From Desulfobulbus rhabdoformis (GTDB lineage: Bacteria > Desulfobacterota > Desulfobulbia > Desulfobulbales > Desulfobulbaceae), in contig NZ_JAFFQA010000045.1 in the NCBI RefSeq assembly GCF_016919065.1, positions 1-44,270 on the forward strand: a stretch of DNA of 44,270 nt, given 5' to 3'. A program made the position numbers and the translations under genes. Of this stretch, positions 36,656 through 44,270 are shown in pieces. The notes under the pieces are model-generated. The model was not told the origin of the DNA. It ran no database searches and was given only the letters and a program-made list of their open reading frames with translations. Positions within the stretch are counted from its first letter, which is position 1; each line of letters opens with the position of its first letter.

Positions 36656-37588
36656 TCAGGCGTTGTTTTTATACACCTCGTCCAGTATGGCTTTACCACC
36701 CTGATCAAGGAGTTGCTGTGCCAAGGTTGTTCCTAGAGCGGCTGCGTTGGCAGCGGTGTCGCTCTTGGTATCTGTAAGGATACGGCTGCCATCTACCTCG
36801 GCAACAAGGCCGGTGAGACTGACTGTCTCTCCCTCAAGCGTAGCAAAGGCACCGATGGGAACCTGGCAGCCTCCCTCAAGCGTCAGGAGAAAAGCCCGCT
36901 CAGCCGCTACTGTCACCGCCGTCGGCAGATGATGAAGAAACTGCAGCCCCTTAAAAAGCTCGTTGTCGTCTTGGCGCAGCTCAATGCCAAGTGCCCCCTG
37001 GCTGATTGCGGGTAACATCTGGCTTGCGGGCAAAAGGGTGGTGATGCGCTTGCTTAAACCCAGTCGGTTTAAGCCAGCACCTGCGAGAATGATCGCATCG
37101 TAGATTCCCTCATCGAGCTTGCGCAGCCGGGTATCAATATTGCCACGCAGGTCGACAATGTTGAGATCCGGACGCAAAGCTGAGAGCTGTGACTTGCGAC
37201 GCAGGCTTGAGGTGCCCATGGTCGCTCCCTGGGGAAGGGCATCTATGGAATCGAATTTATTCGATATAAAAGCATCAAACGGGGTTTCTCGTGCCGGAAT
37301 GATGCCGATATGAAGTCCTTGGGGTAATTCTGTGGGAACATCTTTCATTGAATGCACCGCCAGGTCGACCTCACCTGTGAGCAGAGCGTCTTCGATTTCT
37401 TTGACAAAGAGCCCTTTTCCACCGACTTTCGCCAGGGGGACATCCAGAATTTTATCGCCTTTGGTGGTAATCTTAACCAATTCCACCTGGGTTTGCGGGT
37501 GTGCATTTTCGATCTGATTTTTAACCCAGGTCGATTGGGTCACAGCAAGTAAGCTGGCGCGTGTTCCTATGCGTAAGGTAGTTCTCAT
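36656..37588 (-). CDS. hemC: hydroxymethylbilane synthase (porphobilinogen deaminase)
   Basis: 310 residues. Hallmarks: RIGTRASLLAV (6-16), VHSMKDVP with the catalytic Asp (about 83), RRKSQL arginine cluster (about 130-136), and LEGGCQVPIGAF with the dipyrromethane cofactor Cys (about 241). It joins four porphobilinogens and passes hydroxymethylbilane to HemD encoded next. The minus-strand order hemC, cobA-hemD, CULT gene suggests a short tetrapyrrole operon. Confidence 0.97.
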   Translation of the reverse strand: MRTTLRIGTRASLLAVTQSTWVKNQIENAHPQTQVELVKITTKGDKILDVPLAKVGGKGLFVKEIEDALLTGEVDLAVHSMKDVPTELPQGLHIGIIPARETPFDAFISNKFDSIDALPQGATMGTSSLRRKSQLSALRPDLNIVDLRGNIDTRLRKLDEGIYDAIILAGAGLNRLGLSKRITTLLPASQMLPAISQGALGIELRQDDNELFKGLQFLHHLPTAVTVAAERAFLLTLEGGCQVPIGAFATLEGETVSLTGLVAEVDGSRILTDTKSDTAANAAALGTTLAQQLLDQGGKAILDEVYKNNA

Positions 37589-37938
37589 TCCCTATCCTGT
37601 GGAGGTAAGCTGAAATCAATTCGGTCTATCAGCGCGTGTGATCGTTAAAAAGTGAAAGCCGAGGCAAGAGAGCAACTGCTGTTGTCTCGCTTGCTGAGCA
37701 CACGTATTTTGCCGAGGCGAATTCAGGCAAAAGCGTTTTGAGAGATACTCTTGGTTTTGTGGAGGTGTTTGCGTCAGAAGACATCTTTTTTTACGATGTT
37801 TCATGGAGGCTGCAAACCACCAATGGTAGGGGCATATACTTTTTTCGCGGATATTTGTCAATTTACATGGCTTGGTTCCTGGGAAAAACACCCTGGGATG
37901 AGCCTGCTCTCCTCGAGCTTACGCTTTTTTAAAGAGGG
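37589..37938. other. intergenic region upstream of hemC
   Basis: About 350 nt between the adk terminator and hemC. It contains the hemC promoter, not clearly identifiable, and a small hairpin at 37668-37688 (GAGA-CAAC / GTTG-TCTC with a bulge). No gene is supported. Confidence 0.4.
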
Positions 37939-37939
37939 C

Positions 37940-37979
37940 AAAAAAAAACGTTCCTACGCATACGGCGCAGGAACGTTTC
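37940..37979 (-). terminator. terminator of adk
   Basis: AAACGTTCCT...AGGAACGTTT stem (arms about 37947-37956 and 37969-37978), reading into a long T-run on the minus strand, 30 nt after the adk stop. Confidence 0.88.
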
Positions 37980-38007
37980 AATGTTGGAAGCGTAAAGGCT
38001 ATTGTCC

Positions 38008-38682
38008 TTACGGCAGCTGACCCATGATGTCAGCGGAAACTTCCTTGATGTTTTTGGAACCATCAACAGAGATAACCGGAGCGCCACCCAGGTTTTTGAA
38101 GTAGTTGACAGCAGCCATGGTGCCGGTGGTCTCGTCGTAGTAGATGTCGTGACGTTTGTTGATTGCTCCCTCGTCCTGATCATCGGCGCGGGCAGACAGC
38201 TCGCCACCACAGACACGACAAACCAGTTTACCATCTTTTTCTACCGGTTTGATGGCATCAAAAGCAATGTGGTTGGGATGGTTGTTGTCGTTGGCGCAGA
38301 GACGACGACCCATGATGCGATCTTTAGCGATCTGACGATCGAGCATGATCTCAACAACACAGTCCAGCTTCATGTCGGCTTCTTTCAGCGCTTTGTCCAG
38401 AGCCTCTGCCTGGGCCAGAGAGCGGGGGAAACCGTCGAGCAGCCAGCCTTTTTCCTTGGATTTGCCCAAGGTTTCAAGAACCATCGGGATGGTGATTTCG
38501 TCGGGAACGAGATCGCCGCGATCAATATATTCCTTGGCTTTCTTACCCAACTCGGTGCCGCCTTTGATGTGCTCGCGGAAGATGGCGCCGGATTCGATGT
38601 GATCGATGCCATATTTTTCTTTAATGATCGCGCCTTGGGTACCTTTACCGCTGCCGTTCGGGCCGAAAGTAAGGATGTTCAT
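38008..38682 (-). CDS. adk: adenylate kinase, metal-binding LID type
   Basis: 224 residues. P-loop FGPNGSGKGTQ (6-16), AMP-site LLDGFPRSLAQAE (81-93), and long LID domain (about 125-165). The LID has Cys129-x5-His135 and Cys155-x2-Cys158, matching the Cys/His/Cys/Cys set that binds zinc or cobalt in Desulfovibrio gigas adenylate kinase. It interconverts ATP, ADP and AMP. The start ATG at 38682 has a GGAGGAAG site; a Met five codons upstream does not. It is monocistronic with its own terminator. Confidence 0.95.
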   Translation of the reverse strand: MNILTFGPNGSGKGTQGAIIKEKYGIDHIESGAIFREHIKGGTELGKKAKEYIDRGDLVPDEITIPMVLETLGKSKEKGWLLDGFPRSLAQAEALDKALKEADMKLDCVVEIMLDRQIAKDRIMGRRLCANDNNHPNHIAFDAIKPVEKDGKLVCRVCGGELSARADDQDEGAINKRHDIYYDETTGTMAAVNYFKNLGGAPVISVDGSKNIKEVSADIMGQLP

Positions 38683-38972
38683 GCCGGCTTCCTCCATGTT
38701 TGGTTCAAAGGATTGTTAGGTAACGTCTTTATATAATTAGTGAAAAGAAGGGTCGAAAAATGAATGACCTCTCATTGCCTTGGGGAATATACAGTACCTG
38801 GCCTGAATGTGCCAGAGAAAATGATAGATTGAATCAGGGGAAGTGATAAAGGCGGCTAAAGCCAGGAAAACAAATGGATGCCAGGCAGGTGGGGACTGAC
38901 CTCCATTGAGCGGTCACTTGAAGGCTTCAGGGGAATCGGGCTTCTGGCTGTGGAAGAAGCGGTGTATACTTT
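38683..38972. other. divergent intergenic region adk / hom
   Basis: About 290 nt with no supported gene. On the minus strand TATATA (about 38735) with a poor TTCGAC-like -35 is the best adk promoter candidate. Confidence 0.35.
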
Positions 38973-39001
38973 TTGACAAGGCTTAGGAAAGAGGGTAGAA
39001 A
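38973..39001 (+). promoter_or_regulatory. sigma-70 promoter of the hom operon
   Basis: -35 TTGACA (38973-38978), 17-nt spacer, -10 TAGAAA (38996-39001). Transcription from about 39008 would give a leader of about 170 nt before hom. Confidence 0.7.
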
Positions 39002-39176
39002 ACCGCGCAGAAAAAGATTGTTGCTCACCACATAAGCGTTGCATTTTGCTGAGCTTGTTTCAGGACCCTCTCATTTGCCCTCTGTGGCAGCGGGGGCCAC
39101 CGCCTGGAGAAGCAGAAGTGCAACAGTTGCTCAGATACGATATTCCCTATTCCATTTTTTCGAGGTGATAACGGGC

Positions 39177-40484
39177 ATGAAGGAAATCAAGGTCGGATTG
39201 ATCGGGTTTGGTACGGTAGGTAAAGGCTTGGCAGAGGTGCTCTACTCGCAGCGGGAAAGACTGGTAAAGCGCTCCGGAATGACCATTCACTTGGCGGGCG
39301 TTGCCGATAACAGTGCGACCGAACTGCCGGAAAAATTTGACGATGTGACTTTGACCAAGGATGCTCGTGAGCTGATCAATAATCCTGAGATTGATATTAT
39401 TGTTGAGCTCATTGGTGGGATGGAACCTGCGAAAACCTTTGTTCTGGAGGCAATCGCAGCTGGCAAACATGTGGTCACCGCCAATAAAGCGCTGCTTTCC
39501 CAGCACGGCGCGGAAATCTTTGCGGCAGCCGCCAAAAAGAATGTCGAAGTCGGCTTTGAAGCCAGTGTAGGTGGCGGTATTCCGGTTATCAAGGCGCTGA
39601 AAGAAGGATTGGTTGCCAACAAGATACTTTCCATCATGGGGATCATGAACGGCACCGCCAACTACATTCTTTCCCGTATGACCGATGAGGGGATTCATTT
39701 TGAGGAGGTCCTGAAAGATGCCCAGCGACTCGGATTTGCCGAGGCCGATCCCACCTATGATATAGAAGGCATTGATACCGCTCATAAACTGGCCATTCTT
39801 ATGACCATGGCCTACGGTATGCCCATCACCCATAACGAGATCGCCACCGAGGGCATCGCAAGCATCGAGCCTATGGATATCGAGCTGGCCCGTGAGCTCG
39901 GTTGCCGTATCAAGCTGCTGGCCATCAGTCGCAACCATGGCGATCATGTCGAGGCCCGGGTCCATCCCACCATGGTTCCCCAGAGTCATCTGCTGGCTTC
40001 CATTCACGGCGCGTATAATGCCATTCATTTTCAGGGCGATACGGTGGGCAATGTTCTACTCTACGGCCAGGGAGCGGGCATGATGCCCACAGGTTCTGCC
40101 GTAGCGGCTGATGTGGTCGACATTGCGCGGAATATTGAGAGCAATTCCATTAATCGGGTGCCCTCGCTTTCCTATCTGCCCACCGAGATGCGTCCGCGCA
40201 AGATAACCCCCATGGATGAGTTGTACGGGCCTTACTACTTTCGCTTAACCGTTCTCGATCAGCCCGGTGTACTCTCTAAGGTGGCAGGTATCCTCAGTAA
40301 ATATGAGATCAGCATCGAGTCGGTTATTCAGAAAGGGCGCAAGAAGGTTGGGGCCGTGCCGCTGGTTATTGTGACTCATCACGCCAAAGAGTCTGCCGTG
40401 CGTGGCGCTCTGGAGGAGATCAGCAAGCTGGAGTCCATTACAGCTCCGGTGGTTAAGATCCGCATTCTCGAAGAGGAGGACTGA
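39177..40484 (+). CDS. hom: homoserine dehydrogenase with ACT domain
   Basis: 435 residues. NAD(P) Rossmann motif GLIGFGTVGKGL (6-17), VTANKALL with the catalytic-region Lys (about 101-108), MNGTANYIL, DIEGIDTAHKLAIL, and a C-terminal ACT domain (about 350-430) that normally gives threonine feedback control. It reduces aspartate semialdehyde to homoserine for Thr/Met/Ile synthesis. The ATG at 39177 has a GAGGTGAT site; an upstream in-frame extension starts at a TTG and has no family similarity. Confidence 0.95.
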   Translation: MKEIKVGLIGFGTVGKGLAEVLYSQRERLVKRSGMTIHLAGVADNSATELPEKFDDVTLTKDARELINNPEIDIIVELIGGMEPAKTFVLEAIAAGKHVVTANKALLSQHGAEIFAAAAKKNVEVGFEASVGGGIPVIKALKEGLVANKILSIMGIMNGTANYILSRMTDEGIHFEEVLKDAQRLGFAEADPTYDIEGIDTAHKLAILMTMAYGMPITHNEIATEGIASIEPMDIELARELGCRIKLLAISRNHGDHVEARVHPTMVPQSHLLASIHGAYNAIHFQGDTVGNVLLYGQGAGMMPTGSAVAADVVDIARNIESNSINRVPSLSYLPTEMRPRKITPMDELYGPYYFRLTVLDQPGVLSKVAGILSKYEISIESVIQKGRKKVGAVPLVIVTHHAKESAVRGALEEISKLESITAPVVKIRILEEED

Positions 40485-40513
40485 TTCGACATCTGAATCA
40501 TAGACAGGACACC

Positions 40514-41740
40514 ATGAAATATATTCTTTTGATCGGTGATGGTATGGGCGATGTGCCTGTACCGGCACTGAATAACCAGACCCCGCTTGAAGTAGCCCAA
40601 ACGCCCACCATGGATCGCTTGGCAAACGCCTCGGAGATGCTCCAGGTGCGAACGGTTCCCCAGGGCTATCCACCGGGCAGTGATGTTGCCAACCTTTCCT
40701 TAATGGGGTATGAGCCGGAGAAGTATTATACCGGACGCGCCCCTCTGGAGGCAGCCAGTCTGGGAGTGGAACTTGGTCCTGACGAGCTTGCCTTTCGCTG
40801 TAACCTGGTCCATGTTGAGCGGGCCTCTAATGGTCGCCTGAGGATGATCGATTACAGTGCTGGTCATATCTCTACCGAGGAGAGCACCCAGCTTATCACG
40901 GCGCTGCAGGAAGCATTCAACTCAGAAAAAATTGCCCTCTATCCAGGTGTGAGCTACCGTCATCTGCTGGTCTTCAGCGGGCAGCTTCCCACAGATTTTT
41001 CCACTGTGCCTCCCCATGATTATTCCGATCAGGAGGTCACTTCTTTTTATAAAGAGTACGAAAAGGTGCCGTCGCTTGCCCATATCATGGAAAAGGCCCA
41101 GGAGATTCTCGTGAAGCATCCGGTGAACCGGGAGCGAGAACGCCAGGGGAAGCGAACCGCCAATGCGGTCTGGCTCTGGGGCGAGGGAAAGCGCCCGGCT
41201 ATGGAAACCTTAGATGCGCGTTTCGGTATCCGTGGCGGGCTGATCTCCGCCGTCGACCTGCTCAAAGGACTTGGTGTGCTTGGCGGGCTTGACATCATCC
41301 ATGTGGACGGTGCCACCGGATACCTGGACACCAACTATGCAGGGAAAGCCCAGGCAGCCATTGATGTACTGAAAAAAAATGACTTTGTCCTGGTTCATGT
41401 TGAAGCACCCGATGAAACCGGGCACCAGGGGTTAGCAAAAGAAAAGGTGCAGGCCGTTGCTGACTTTGATGAGAAGATTGTCACTCCCATCGTGGAGGAG
41501 ATGGAGCGGCAGGGAGAAGAGTTCCGGGTGGCCATCACCATGGACCACTTTACCCCTATCCATCGCCGCACCCATGAAGACTGGCCCGTGCCCATGTTTA
41601 TCTACGATTCCCGTGGCGTGACCCAGCCTGCTGGCTGCACCTACTCCGAGGCGCATGTGTTGGCCGCCGTGGAGAAAAACGGGCTTAAACTTGATTCCGG
41701 TGCAGCCTTTTTTCGTCATTTTGTTGAGCAGGAGGAGTAG
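40514..41740 (+). CDS. ApgM-family phosphotransfer enzyme, probable homoserine kinase
   Basis: 408 residues, alkaline-phosphatase-superfamily cofactor-independent phosphoglycerate mutase (ApgM) type. GDGMGD (about 8-13) and GYPPGSDVANLSLMGY near the N-terminus; metal ligands in HVEAPDETGHQG and TMDHFTPIHRRTHEDWPVP. ApgM relatives beside homoserine dehydrogenase have been shown genetically to supply homoserine kinase in some bacteria, including Desulfovibrio vulgaris. It lies 29 nt after hom and no thrB-type (GHMP) gene is present here, so homoserine kinase is favoured over phosphoglycerate mutase. That choice is inference. Confidence 0.88.
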   Translation: MKYILLIGDGMGDVPVPALNNQTPLEVAQTPTMDRLANASEMLQVRTVPQGYPPGSDVANLSLMGYEPEKYYTGRAPLEAASLGVELGPDELAFRCNLVHVERASNGRLRMIDYSAGHISTEESTQLITALQEAFNSEKIALYPGVSYRHLLVFSGQLPTDFSTVPPHDYSDQEVTSFYKEYEKVPSLAHIMEKAQEILVKHPVNRERERQGKRTANAVWLWGEGKRPAMETLDARFGIRGGLISAVDLLKGLGVLGGLDIIHVDGATGYLDTNYAGKAQAAIDVLKKNDFVLVHVEAPDETGHQGLAKEKVQAVADFDEKIVTPIVEEMERQGEEFRVAITMDHFTPIHRRTHEDWPVPMFIYDSRGVTQPAGCTYSEAHVLAAVEKNGLKLDSGAAFFRHFVEQEE

Positions 41741-41743
41741 GGG

Positions 41744-42214
41744 ATGTCCAAGATGAACGTCAGCTTGAAAGAACCAGTTTTTACAACCACCTACCGTGTT
41801 ATTTACGGGGATACGGATGCGGCTAAGGTGGTGTATAATGCAAACTATCTTCGCTATTTTGAGATCGGTCGCACAGAGATGATGCGTGCCTGGGCCTTAC
41901 CCTACAGCGCCATAGAGGAGTTTGGCTGTGTCCTTCCGGTGACCGAATCCTATCTGCGATTCAAGGCCTCGGCAGCCTATGATGATTTGATTACCATCGC
42001 CACCTCACTAGTCGAAGTGACCAAGCTGACCTGCCGCTTTCATTACGCCATTACCCGTGAAGAAAGTGACGGAAAATCAACCCTGCTCGTCAAGGGATTT
42101 ACCGCTCATGCCTGTATCAACCAAGAGGGCAAACTGACCCGTTTTCCCGCACCGGTGCTGGAAAAGATTCAAGCTATTCTCAATAAAGGGAACGCAGAAG
42201 AAGAAATAGGTTGA
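41744..42214 (+). CDS. acyl-CoA thioesterase, YbgC/4HBT hotdog family
   Basis: 156 residues, hotdog fold. The catalytic loop YGDTDAAKVVYNANYLRYFE (about 21-40) contains the conserved Asp and the 4HBT pattern of YbgC-type thioesterases. It hydrolyses short acyl-CoA or 4-hydroxybenzoyl-CoA-like substrates; the substrate is unknown. The start lies 3 nt after the kinase stop, so the genes are co-translated. Its stop codon overlaps the tRNA promoter. Confidence 0.88.
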   Translation: MSKMNVSLKEPVFTTTYRVIYGDTDAAKVVYNANYLRYFEIGRTEMMRAWALPYSAIEEFGCVLPVTESYLRFKASAAYDDLITIATSLVEVTKLTCRFHYAITREESDGKSTLLVKGFTAHACINQEGKLTRFPAPVLEKIQAILNKGNAEEEIG

Positions 42215-42238
42215 CTTTTCCTGAAAACCTAGTATTAT
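42211..42238 (+). promoter_or_regulatory. tRNA promoter
   Basis: -35 TTGACT (42211-42216), 16-nt spacer, -10 TATTAT (42233-42238); both 5 of 6 to consensus. The -35 contains the stop codon of the thioesterase gene. Start near 42245, 7 nt before the tRNA. Confidence 0.75.
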
Positions 42239-42251
42239 ATGCAGATCGCAA

Positions 42252-42328
<77 letters not shown>

Positions 42329-42337
42329 CGCATATTC

Positions 42338-42374
42338 AAGGGTTTAGATCGATTCGATCTAAACCCTTTTTTTT
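42338..42374 (+). terminator. tRNA terminator
   Basis: Perfect 14-bp stem AAGGGTTTAGATCG / CGATCTAAACCCTT (42338-42351 and 42355-42368), 3-nt loop, followed by a T-run. Confidence 0.95.
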
Positions 42375-42918
42375 GTTTCTCCTCCCCTCGGTCTGTAAAG
42401 CTTCTGCACAGTGACTTGTCGGCCTTTTTAGTCCGGTGTCTGTTTAGTTCGACCATTGCTTATTATGTCGCCGCCATCCCGGCGTGTATCAGAAAGGCTC
42501 CTTTTTTTTCTTCAGTTCAAGGTTATCAGGAATAACCTCAAGCTTTGCCCGCGTAGAACAGATTGAGATTGTTTCCTCACACCTGTATTAGATTGCCAAA
42601 AGCCACCTTAATTGTCCCTTGGTCATGTTTAATATCGGGACCACTTCTTTTACCCGTAGCGCCATAAATATCGTTACCTTTTCTTGAGAAAGCATTTTTC
42701 CTGCTATACAATATTTTTACCAGACACCGGAGGCTGTTTGTCGTTCGAACGCCTGAAGCGATGTAATTCTTGTTAGGCACAGGCCTTCTTTGCCGTATGG
42801 TACAAAAAGTTTGAAGATTCCTTGGAAACATAGAAGTTTCCAGTCTTATGGACCGATCTATAAGTCAATGATGTCATTGACATTTACCACCCAGAATATT
42901 CTAAAAAGGGAAAAATCT
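42375..42918. other. gene-poor region after the tRNA
   Basis: About 545 nt with no supported gene. An 84-codon minus-strand frame (42577-42831) has no recognisable feature; it may be a remnant. No duplicate of the tRNA 3' end was found, so there is no sign of a tRNA-integrated element. It precedes the chemoreceptor fragment. Confidence 0.4.
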
Positions 42919-44097
42919 ATGCTGGCATCGATGAAATTGCGGACGAAAATGTTGTTGTTTATTTGTGGCGTGGCTTTCCTGTCATTTTCCGCAACCATTG
43001 TCATTATATCCGGTATTTCCACAAAAAATGCTGAAAAGGATGCCTTTAGGCTGGTGATGGAAACAGCGAACAAGAGCAGCACTGAAGTGAGAAGTGAAAT
43101 TGATAAGGCAGTCATTGCAGCTAATACATTGTCCGAAATGTTAAGTGCAATCGATAGTTCTGAGCACACTGTATCCAGAGCCATGGTTGTTGACATGCTG
43201 CACTCGGTCGCAGTCATACACAATGATTTTTTTGGAGTCTGGGCAGTATGGGAGCCGAATACATTTGACGGTCGGGACAGCAGCATGGATGTTAATCAAC
43301 CCGGAACTGCCGAAAATGGGCAGTTCAGACCTAATCTGCAGCGATACAGCGGCAAACTCGTCAAAAGTAAGACCGGCATGCCTGCAGAGGGGTCTAAAGG
43401 AAGTGAATGGTATTGGACTCCTTTGCGTACAGGAAAGCCATTCATTACCAAACCAACAGCTTACGAGGTCAATGGCGTGCCGATAATGATGATCTCGGCT
43501 ACCTCCCCAATCATAGTCAATGGCAAGACTGTTGGTGTTGCCGGAATTGACTATGGTATGGATAAAATGAAAGAAATCATTTCCCTCATCAAACCGTTTG
43601 ATACCGGCTTCGGCATCCTGAATTTCAGTGATGGTTCTGTGGTAACGCATCCTGATGAAAAAGCAATTGGAAAAAAACTTATATCAAGTAAAGCGCTGCA
43701 GGCCACCAATAGCCTACAATCGTATCAGGAAATATTGCAGACAAAGGATTTTAACGGAGATGCTCTGTCTGTTTCTGTCCCTGTCAAATTTGGAGAGGAC
43801 CTTGATATTTGGAACCTCACGATTCGGGTTTCAATGGATAAAGTCCTGGCGGCGGCAAATGCATTACGTACGACAAACATTATTATCGGCATCGTCAGTC
43901 TCCTTGTCTTGTTTGTTGTTGTGTATTTTATCTCCACCCTCATTATAGCCCGGCCGATTAATCTTGCTATCGCAGGGCTCAGGGATATCGCAGAGGGTGA
44001 AGGAGCAGCAATTCCCGATGCAGCCGGAAACCTAGTAATAGCGCTAAAAATGGATTTAGCTTTCGTAAACCCTTATAAAAAATACGGGGAAAATTAA
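42919..44097 (+). pseudogene. methyl-accepting chemotaxis protein, truncated after the start of HAMP
   Basis: 392 residues. First membrane segment (about 8-30, MLLFICGVAFLSFSATIVIISG), a dCache-type periplasmic sensor (about 35-300: VWAVWEPNTFDGRD, YWTPLRTGKPFITKPTAY, VGVAGIDYGMDKM), and a second membrane segment (about 315-337). The HAMP starts (GLRDIAEGEG) but then loses similarity and stops; the MCP signalling domain is missing. None of the other frames downstream restores it. It is therefore a disrupted receptor or a sensor without output. Start ATG 42919 has AAGGG upstream. Confidence 0.75.
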
Positions 44098-44139
44098 TTT
44101 TTTTCTGGACATATCAACGAGTTAGCGATTTTCGCCTTT

Positions 44140-44164
44140 TTGTAAGAAAAACAACAACTTACAA
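44140..44164 (+). promoter_or_regulatory. hairpin abutting a ribosome binding site
   Basis: TTGTAAG (44140-44146) and CTTACAA (44158-44164) form a perfect 7-bp inverted repeat with 11-nt loop. The right arm ends in the AAGGAGG site of the next gene. It may control translation or be an operator. Confidence 0.4.
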
Positions 44165-44173
44165 GGAGGCGCC

Positions 44174-44270
44174 ATGTCGAATCAAATTTCATCCACCGTA
44201 AAAACTCGCAAGAGAGATATCGCACGCATGGAAAAAATTACCGTACGTAAGCATTTGAACAGTGATGCTC
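44174..44270 (+). CDS. start of an unknown gene (partial at right edge)
   Basis: ATG with a strong AAGGAGG site begins MSNQISSTVKTRKRDIARME..., 32 residues to the window edge. The N-terminus is basic and hydrophilic with no signal peptide. Too short to assign. It lies 76 nt after the truncated chemoreceptor. Confidence 0.65.
   Translation, partial: MSNQISSTVKTRKRDIARMEKITVRKHLNSDA

Noticed and set aside
42577..42831. An 84-codon minus-strand frame after the tRNA
   Set aside because: No ribosome site or recognised similarity; possibly a remnant but not supportable.

Overview
The window reads as a chromosomal segment of a Gram-negative, strictly bacterial, deltaproteobacterial-type organism (Desulfobulbales-like, Thermodesulfobacteriota). 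This is an inference from several signs: outer-membrane biogenesis genes (tamA/tamB) and porins, a CobA-HemD fusion followed by a CULT-domain protein, an adenylate kinase with the metal-binding LID described from Desulfovibrio, a HesB-like selenoprotein, a hom/apgM-type threonine cluster and a PEP-CTERM protein behind a sigma-54-type promoter. No phage or transposon was recognised. Most of the window is housekeeping DNA with compact operons.

Left part (1-9.3 kb, mostly minus strand): the 5' end of a 16S rRNA gene with its leader and two tandem promoters, a small hypothetical protein, the coupled tamA-tamB pair, and clpB with a strong terminator. From 9.5 to 13.5 kb: a HesB/IscA-like protein whose reading frame crosses an in-frame TGA (selenocysteine) with a SECIS-like hairpin, then 6-phosphofructokinase and an endonuclease III-like glycosylase on the plus strand, then trmJ and a membrane coiled-coil protein on the minus strand. 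That last gene is preceded by a highly structured promoter-driven RNA of about 210 nt, which I could not assign to a known family. 

Middle (13.8-29.9 kb): rnr, a RelA/SpoT homologue with an intact hydrolase but degraded synthetase domain, aat, a PEP-CTERM protein, a DamX-like AAA/SPOR protein, ispH, and a four-gene minus-strand operon (HEAT protein, DinG-like helicase, polyprenyl diphosphate synthase, divergent polysaccharide deacetylase). A receiver-GAF-histidine kinase follows.

Right part (29.9-44.3 kb): a porin, an FG-GAP protein, a beta-barrel-like envelope protein, the tetrapyrrole genes hemC and cobA-hemD with a bacterial cereblon-like CULT protein, adk, and a plus-strand hom / apgM-family kinase / thioesterase cluster ending in an initiator tRNA. 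After the tRNA comes gene-poor DNA with a chemoreceptor that stops inside HAMP, and the start of an unknown gene at the edge.

The items most worth a second look are the selenoprotein that standard gene calling truncates, the structured RNA with two competing pairing partners upstream of the coiled-coil gene, the CULT-domain protein beside the heme genes, and the RelA/SpoT homologue that looks like a hydrolase-only enzyme.
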